This document shows, piece after piece, positions 1-4,330 of a stretch of 6,459 nt of DNA. Source of the DNA: an uncultured Rikenellaceae bacterium (GTDB lineage Bacteria; Bacteroidota; Bacteroidia; Bacteroidales; Rikenellaceae); contig CAMQVM010000094.1 of NCBI GenBank assembly GCA_947038135.1, positions 1 to 6,459 on the forward strand. Reading direction: 5' to 3'. A program made the position numbers and the translations under genes. The notes under the pieces were generated by a model. It was not told the DNA's origin. It was given only the letters and a program-made list of their open reading frames with translations, and made no database searches. Position 1 is the stretch's first letter. Each line of letters begins with the position of its first letter.

Positions 1-1
1 G

Positions 2-2221
2 GAACAAATAACGATACCACACACCCCTTTTATCGAGGATTTAACGGTGTTGCACCAGTGGCAAGGGGTTTGTTATTACAAAAAAAGTTTGAAGCTGAAT
101 AGAAAGTCTAAAGGTAAAAATATATGGGTTGAATTTGAGGGAGCGATGACACTTGCTGATATATGGGTTAATGGTAAGCATATACATCAAAATGCTGGAG
201 GTTATCTCCCTTTTGTAGTAGATATATCTGATGTAGCTAGTTTCGATGAGCCTAATGAGATTTTGGTGCGTTTAGATAACCGAGACAACCCATTGATCCC
301 CCCAGGTAAGCCACTTAATAAACTAGACTTTTGCTACTATGGAGGTTTGTATCGTGATGTTAATCTAATTGTTAAAGGTGCAAATTATATCTCTCACCCA
401 ATAAAAGCTGATAAAATTGCTAGTGGTGGTGTATTTGTAACATACCCTGAAGTATCTAAAGAAAAGGCTGTAATAAGGGTTCAAACACATCTTGTGCAAG
501 CAGATGCAGGAAACACTCAATTAACTCATAAACTATATGAAATTGATGGTTTATTTACTGGTCATCAAAGAGGTGAAATGGTCGCTGAGGTGACACAAAC
601 CCTTCCAGCAGATGCCGAGGTTGAAGATGTAAGACTTATAGAGCTGCAAAATCCTAAGTTGTGGTCGCCATCTGCTCCTTATTTATATGTTGTTGTAACA
701 GAACTTTTAGATAATGGAGTTGTTGTTGATAGTGAAGAGACACGCATAGGTATACGCCATTTAGAGATGAGTAAAAAAGATGGCTTTGTAATTAATGGCG
801 AGCCTTTACGTCTGGTAGGGAGCAACCGTCACATGGAATATCCATATATAGGAAATGCACTATCAGATAATGCTCAATATCGTGATATATACCAAATTCG
901 TGAAAATGGGTTTAACACTGTCCGTTTAGGGCATTATCCGCAAGACGAATCAGTGTTAGATGCTTGTGATGAGTTGGGGCTTTTAGCTATTGAGCCGATA
1001 CCAGGTTGGCAGTTTTTCAATAAAAGCAAAACATTTATTGATTTAACACACCGTGATGTAAGAGATATGATACGCCGTGACAGAAATCACCCTTCTATAA
1101 TTATGTGGGAGGTTATTTTAAATGAGGCATGGCCACCAGTTGAATGGAAAGATGGGGTAAATAGTATTGCGCATAGTGAGTTTCCTGGTAATCAATGCTT
1201 CACCTCAGGCGATGCGTATGGTTATGGCGGTTTTGATGTTAGCTATAATGATTGGCAAGAGGGGTTCAACCGCTTAAATAAAACTAATAACCCAAGTTTT
1301 ATTAGAGAATATTATGATTTTGAGTTTGGTGGACATCATAGCTCTACACGTAAAAAGCGTGGTGATGGTGAGGCTGCTTTGTTAACTAATGCGTGGAATG
1401 CTCAGTGGTCGCATAATCGTTATAGAGCATACTACCCAGAAACTATGGGTGATGCAGTTTGGAGTATGTATGATTACAATAGAGGGTGTTGCGATAATGT
1501 TTGTTATAGCGGTGTGGCTGATCTGTTTCGTCTGCCAAAGTTCTCTTTAAACTTCTTTCGTAGTCAAGTTGCGGTAGGCTATCCACAACCTAGCGGAGCG
1601 ATGAAGCCCTATGTGTCAATAGCTAATTATTGGACTCAGCGCCATGACTCAATCGATCAGGTGGTGGTTTATGGTAATGTTGAAGAGGTTGAGCTGTTTA
1701 TAAACGGTAGGTCTGTTACAAGGCAGTTTAAAGATAATGGTATAGATAGCAAATACTCGAATGATCAAAGTGGGTGGTATAATGGTGGCGACTCGTTTAA
1801 TAAGGGTAATTGCCGCAATTTAAGTGAGGCACCCTTCACCTTTGATAACATAAAGTGGCAAGGTGGACAGGTCAGTGCCATGGGATATATTAATGGTAAA
1901 TTTGTAACAATGGATGTTGTTGAAACAGCAAGAACAACAACAGCTCTTAGTATCTCATATTTTGAGAGTGGCAAGAAGTTAGCAAAAAATGATATTGCTA
2001 TAATCTATGTTAGCCTACTTGATGAAAATGGAACTTTAGTAGTTACTGATAATGACTCAGAGGTGTCGCTCGAGGTGAAAGGTTGCGTTGTTCTCTCTCC
2101 TGCAAAGGTGAAGGCAGAGGCAGGTATAGCATCTTTTATAGTACAAACTCAACAGGTTAAAAAAATTGAGATGGTGGCAAAAACTTCTGGTATGATCTCT
2201 GAAAAGAAGTATAGCCTATAA
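2..2221 (+). CDS. GH2 family glycoside hydrolase, beta-galactosidase-like (5' partial)
   Basis: This is the C-terminal 739 residues of a glycoside hydrolase family 2 enzyme, which removes beta-linked sugars (often galactose) from oligosaccharides with retention of configuration. The frame is open to the left edge and already encodes family sequence (ITIPHTPF, then W-x-G), so the GTG at 47 is an internal codon and the true start and any signal peptide are missing. In visible-residue numbering: jelly-roll sugar-binding domain about 1-130 (GGYLPF motif), Ig-like domain about 130-255, TIM barrel about 260-520 (NRHMEYPYIGNA, RLGHYPQ). The likely acid/base is Glu375 in MWEVILNEAW and the likely nucleophile is Glu436 in FIREYYD. 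A DUF4982-like domain (VVVYGNVEEVELFINGRS) and a final Ig-like domain follow. Substrate cannot be read from sequence; galactans of agar or porphyran type are one possibility. Two hairpins follow the stop, so it probably ends an operon. Confidence 0.93.
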   Translation, partial: EQITIPHTPFIEDLTVLHQWQGVCYYKKSLKLNRKSKGKNIWVEFEGAMTLADIWVNGKHIHQNAGGYLPFVVDISDVASFDEPNEILVRLDNRDNPLIPPGKPLNKLDFCYYGGLYRDVNLIVKGANYISHPIKADKIASGGVFVTYPEVSKEKAVIRVQTHLVQADAGNTQLTHKLYEIDGLFTGHQRGEMVAEVTQTLPADAEVEDVRLIELQNPKLWSPSAPYLYVVVTELLDNGVVVDSEETRIGIRHLEMSKKDGFVINGEPLRLVGSNRHMEYPYIGNALSDNAQYRDIYQIRENGFNTVRLGHYPQDESVLDACDELGLLAIEPIPGWQFFNKSKTFIDLTHRDVRDMIRRDRNHPSIIMWEVILNEAWPPVEWKDGVNSIAHSEFPGNQCFTSGDAYGYGGFDVSYNDWQEGFNRLNKTNNPSFIREYYDFEFGGHHSSTRKKRGDGEAALLTNAWNAQWSHNRYRAYYPETMGDAVWSMYDYNRGCCDNVCYSGVADLFRLPKFSLNFFRSQVAVGYPQPSGAMKPYVSIANYWTQRHDSIDQVVVYGNVEEVELFINGRSVTRQFKDNGIDSKYSNDQSGWYNGGDSFNKGNCRNLSEAPFTFDNIKWQGGQVSAMGYINGKFVTMDVVETARTTTALSISYFESGKKLAKNDIAIIYVSLLDENGTLVVTDNDSEVSLEVKGCVVLSPAKVKAEAGIASFIVQTQQVKKIEMVAKTSGMISEKKYSL

Positions 2222-2246
2222 TTAAAAGAGATCACTATCTTGAGCG

Positions 2247-2302
2247 ATTCGCAAAATATTAAATATACTTATGTTCAACTATTTAGGTGTGGTTTTGCGA
2301 AT
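2247..2302. repeat. Inverted repeat forming a two-part hairpin after GH2
   Basis: ATTCGCAAAA (2247-2256) is perfectly inverted as TTTTGCGAAT (2293-2302), a 10-bp stem. Inside the 36-nt spacer a second stem forms between TAAATA (2260-2265) and TATTTA (2280-2285), so the RNA could fold into one long stem with an asymmetric internal loop. It begins 25 nt after the GH2 stop. No T run follows on the + strand, so a role as 3'-end protection or as a protein site fits better than termination alone. Confidence 0.6.
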
Positions 2303-2327
2303 TAGCCTATCTTGTTAAATTGTAACT

Positions 2328-2370
2328 AAGCCCTATTTTCAACGCATTTTTGTAGTGATAATAGGGCTTT
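2328..2370 (+). terminator. Probable intrinsic terminator of the GH2 operon
   Basis: AAGCCCTATT (2328-2337) pairs perfectly with AATAGGGCTT (2360-2369). After one T:T mismatch, TCA (2339-2341) can pair with TGA (2356-2358), leaving a 14-nt loop. The right arm runs into a T-rich stretch (CTTTGTTAAGTTTTATT). Its position between the GH2 stop and the sigma factor promoter candidate fits transcription termination of the upstream operon. Confidence 0.7.
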
Positions 2371-2381
2371 GTTAAGTTTTA

Positions 2382-2414
2382 TTGAGTATTTATAAATATT
2401 AATTACTACTTTTG
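2382..2414 (+). promoter_or_regulatory. Candidate housekeeping promoter for the sigma/FecR genes
   Basis: TACTTTTG at 2407-2414 matches the Bacteroidota -7 consensus TAnnTTTG exactly. A TTG at 2382-2384 lies 22 nt upstream and could serve as the -33 element. The predicted start is near 2418, just past the GH2 terminator and about 130 nt before the sigma factor ATG. This is consensus matching only, and such boxes are common by chance in AT-rich DNA. Confidence 0.45.
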
Positions 2415-2439
2415 TAATTAGTTACCACTTTTTTGATTA
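2403..2439. repeat. Imperfect direct repeat overlapping the promoter
   Basis: Two 18-nt copies (2403-2420 and 2422-2439) share the pattern TTACyACTTTT followed by ATTA, with 15 of 18 positions identical and a 19-nt period. The first copy contains the candidate -7 box. It could be a duplicated regulator site or a chance tandem duplication; no function is claimed. Confidence 0.4.
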
Positions 2440-2550
2440 ATCACTAGCTTCTGCTTAATAATTGTTACTATTCAGTAAATAAGTTGAGGTGTGCTGTAAT
2501 TAATCGGTAACACTAATTTATATGACAACAACCTAACACTTAAAGTTATT

Positions 2551-3117
2551 ATGAGTAAAGATATTGATGCAATTGAGCGTATTAAAAGAGGTGATTCTGA
2601 AGTTTTTCAGTATCTTTATGATACCTATTACTATCAACTATTTTGTATTGCTAAGCAGTATGTATCTGATAGCTTTACTGCTGAAACTGTTGTGTCTGAT
2701 GTATTCTTTACAATATGGGAAAAGAGAGATACCATAGAGATACATACCTCTTTAATAGCCTACTTAGTGCGTTGTGTACGCAACAACTCTATCAATTTAC
2801 TTCATAAAAACTATGTGAATAGAGAGGTGAATATAGATAATATCGAATCAAGCTCACCACTATGTTTTTTATCAGATGATTATCCTTTAGGGCAGCTTAT
2901 AGAGAAAGAACTTTCAAGCAAAATACAAACCGAGATAGATGCGCTTCCCGATGAAACACGAGATGTGTTTCTGCTTAGTCGCATTGAAGAGTTGAAATAT
3001 GATGAAATTGCAGAAAGGTTAAATATATCTATAAATACTGTTAAATATCATATAAAACAGGCACTTAAGATTCTAAGATGTAGGCTACTTATTCTATTAA
3101 TTTATTTTTTATTATAA
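2551..3117 (+). CDS. ECF-type RNA polymerase sigma factor (Bacteroidota FecI-like)
   Basis: This 188-residue protein has the size and two-domain layout of group 4 (ECF) sigma factors, which direct RNA polymerase to a small regulon when released from an anti-sigma factor. Region 2 spans about 15-84 (FQYLYDTYYYQLFCIA, then VVSDVFFTIWEKRD). A variable linker follows (about 85-122), then region 4 at about 123-176 with the helix-turn-helix YDEIAERLNISINTVKYHI contacting the -35 element. The last ten residues (LLILLIYFLL) are strikingly hydrophobic; such tails occur in the Bacteroidota subfamily associated with PULs. The FecR gene begins 63 nt downstream, and the pair precedes a SusC-like receptor with an STN domain, so its likely target is that receptor operon. 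The ATG at 2551 is the first sensible start; no clear Shine-Dalgarno sequence is seen, which is usual for the phylum. Confidence 0.95.
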   Translation: MSKDIDAIERIKRGDSEVFQYLYDTYYYQLFCIAKQYVSDSFTAETVVSDVFFTIWEKRDTIEIHTSLIAYLVRCVRNNSINLLHKNYVNREVNIDNIESSSPLCFLSDDYPLGQLIEKELSSKIQTEIDALPDETRDVFLLSRIEELKYDEIAERLNISINTVKYHIKQALKILRCRLLILLIYFLL

Positions 3118-3180
3118 ATAAATTATATTTTCACTACACAAACCATACTTACAATTTGTCTTACATATAAGAAGATAACG

Positions 3181-4176
3181 ATGAAAAAGGAATGTATATA
3201 CATAGATCAATTAATTATTGATTATTTGAATGGTCAAATTGATGAAATTCAAAAAAAAGAGTTAGAGGCATGGGTTGCCGCTAGCACCGCAAATAAGCAG
3301 TACTATTATGAACAGACAGAAATTTGGTTGTCCGCTCGAGCAGTATCAGGTCAGCCAGGTAACAAAGAAGCTGCTTATAAGCGATTTAAACAGCGTGTAG
3401 AGGCGGTGAGTTTTAAGCCATGGTATTTATCATTAGCGGTGCGTTATGCGGCATCCATAATTATATTTATTAGTCTATTTGGAGCTAGCTTCTATTTTGG
3501 TGGTCAGTATAGCAGGCTAAGTGTAGCTGAATCGCTGCAAAGTGTTGAAGTTCCGTTAGGGTCACGCACTAGGGTGGTGCTACAAGATGGAACATCTGTT
3601 TGGCTCAACGCAGGAAGTAAGCTAACTTACAGTAGTAGGTTTTTACACGATAACAGAGATGTAACACTAGAGGGTGAGGGATATTTTGAGGTGGTGCACA
3701 ACGACGAGATGCCTTTTGTTGTCAATGCCGACGTTATAAAAGTAGAGGTTCTTGGCACTAAGTTTAATGTAAAGGCTTACAGCGATGACGAAGATGTATT
3801 GGTGGCTTTAGCCGAAGGAAGCATTAATTTTATTAAGAATATAACTCCTAGCTCACCCCTGCAAATAGAGCCACAACAGCTTGTTTCGTACAATAGAACG
3901 AGCGGACAAACTAGCATTACAACGATGCCTATTGATATGATGAATAACTGGATTGATGGGTCACACTTCTTTAATGAGCAGTCGCTGATTGAGATAACTG
4001 ATCTATTAGAGAAATCGTTTGATGTGAAGTTTATTTTTAGAGATAAGCTAAAGCAGAACCTTATTTTTTATGCAGACTTTAAAGGAGACGAAAACCTTAC
4101 AGATATTTTAGCGGTGTTGTCGAGCAGCGGAAAGTTTAACTACAAAAAATTAAATAATATTGTAGAAATTTATTAA
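3181..4176 (+). CDS. FecR-like transmembrane anti-sigma factor
   Basis: This 331-residue single-pass inner-membrane protein is expected to hold the neighbouring ECF sigma factor and relay a signal from the outer-membrane receptor. The cytoplasmic N-terminal part (1-84) is the likely sigma-binding region. One hydrophobic segment spans about 88-106. The periplasmic FecR domain covers about 122-217, with the family pattern VPLGSRTRVVLQDGTSVWLNAGSKLTY, then GEGYFEV, PFVV and LGTKFNVKAY. A C-terminal FecR_C/DUF4974 domain (about 258-329) starts at HFFNEQSLIEITDLLEKSF and has the beta-alpha-beta pattern of STN domains. Length and order are normal for Bacteroidota FecR proteins. An AAGAAG stretch six bases before the ATG may be a weak ribosome binding site. 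It is probably co-transcribed with the sigma gene. No damage to the frame is seen. Confidence 0.95.
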   Translation: MKKECIYIDQLIIDYLNGQIDEIQKKELEAWVAASTANKQYYYEQTEIWLSARAVSGQPGNKEAAYKRFKQRVEAVSFKPWYLSLAVRYAASIIIFISLFGASFYFGGQYSRLSVAESLQSVEVPLGSRTRVVLQDGTSVWLNAGSKLTYSSRFLHDNRDVTLEGEGYFEVVHNDEMPFVVNADVIKVEVLGTKFNVKAYSDDEDVLVALAEGSINFIKNITPSSPLQIEPQQLVSYNRTSGQTSITTMPIDMMNNWIDGSHFFNEQSLIEITDLLEKSFDVKFIFRDKLKQNLIFYADFKGDENLTDILAVLSSSGKFNYKKLNNIVEIY

Positions 4177-4214
4177 CCAAAATATTACTATATGAGATAA
4201 GAATAGATCAGCAA

Positions 4215-4256
4215 GACAAAAAAGTCAGAAAATGCTGGAACATTTTCTGACTTGTC
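4215..4256 (-). terminator. Strong hairpin, intrinsic terminator in the minus direction
   Basis: AAGTCAGAAAATG (4222-4234) is perfectly inverted as CATTTTCTGACTT (4241-4253) around a 6-nt loop. GAC (4215-4217) can add three pairs with GTC (4254-4256) across a bulge of four bases. On the minus strand the hairpin is followed directly by a T run (six T at 4223-4218, the first two in the stem). On the + strand the sequence after the stem is GTCGAAAATTATT, without a T run. The polarity therefore favours termination of a minus-strand transcript. Confidence 0.65.
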
Positions 4257-4297
4257 GAAAATTATTAAATTACCTTATTGTCAAATGATAATTAATT
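4218..4297 (-). ncRNA. Predicted DonS-like cis-antisense RNA of the susC leader
   Basis: An RNA of about 80 nt is predicted on the minus strand. It would start near 4297, four bases past a TAACTTTG box, and end in the T run at 4223-4218 after a 13-bp perfect hairpin. It would be fully complementary to the receptor mRNA leader, from about 10 nt before the start codon backwards. In Bacteroides fragilis, the antisense RNA DonS (about 78 nt as I recall) lies opposite the start of a susC-like gene in an ECF/anti-sigma-controlled PUL and represses it; related RNAs occur at other PULs of that kind. Position, size and neighbours match here, but no expression evidence is available, so this is an inference from promoter and terminator signals. 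Confidence 0.55.
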
Positions 4298-4311
4298 ATG
4301 CAAAGTTATGA
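4285..4311 (+). other. Possible 8-codon leader ORF overlapping the susC start (ATGA)
   Basis: ATG at 4285 opens an eight-codon reading frame (MIINYAKL) whose TGA at 4309-4311 overlaps the receptor ATG at 4308-4310 as ATGA. This geometry is typical of translational coupling. The frame is very short and has no visible ribosome binding site, so chance is a serious alternative. Confidence 0.25.
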
Positions 4312-4330
4312 AAAAAAACTTTACAACAAA
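4301..4330 (-). promoter_or_regulatory. Candidate minus-strand promoter overlapping the susC start
   Basis: Read on the minus strand, TTTG (4330-4327) is followed after 18 nt by TAACTTTG (4308-4301), an exact match to the Bacteroidota -33/-7 arrangement TTTG...TAnnTTTG. The -7 box shares the A of the receptor's ATG, and the -33 box lies within receptor codons 7-8. Transcription would run towards fecR and meet the hairpin at 4253-4222. Confidence 0.5.

Larger units (their letters stand above)
2222..2550. other. Non-coding gap between GH2 and sigma factor genes
   Basis: No credible coding sequence is visible in this 329-nt AT-rich gap. It divides into a 3' part with two hairpins (2247-2302 and 2328-2369), which probably ends the GH2 transcript, and a 5' leader part for the sigma factor. 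The leader part has a promoter-like pair near 2382-2414 and an imperfect direct repeat (2403-2420 and 2422-2439). If that promoter is used, the sigma mRNA has an untranslated leader of about 130 nt. The ATG at 2522 closes after four codons. Confidence 0.7.

Noticed and set aside
47..49. GTG as the start codon of the GH2 gene
   Set aside because: The 15 in-frame codons before it encode GH2-like sequence (ITIPHTPF) and the frame is open to the edge, so the gene starts outside the window.
1765..1974. Minus-strand open frame of 69 codons inside the GH2 gene
   Set aside because: The + strand frame continues through the DUF4982-like domain without a break, so the reverse frame is a by-product.
2465..2478. 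Small hairpin TTACT-ATTC-AGTAA in the sigma leader
   Set aside because: A 5-bp AT-rich stem is expected by chance in sequence of this composition.
3118..3180. Separate promoter between the sigma and FecR genes (TACAATTTG near 3150)
   Set aside because: It has three rather than two bases between TA and TTTG and no paired -33 element, and the 63-nt gap fits co-transcription.
4237..4256. GGAAC and GTC as an ECF promoter for the receptor gene
   Set aside because: The spacing of 12 nt between the elements is shorter than the usual 16-17, and both lie inside the hairpin. I saw no convincing + strand promoter for the receptor.
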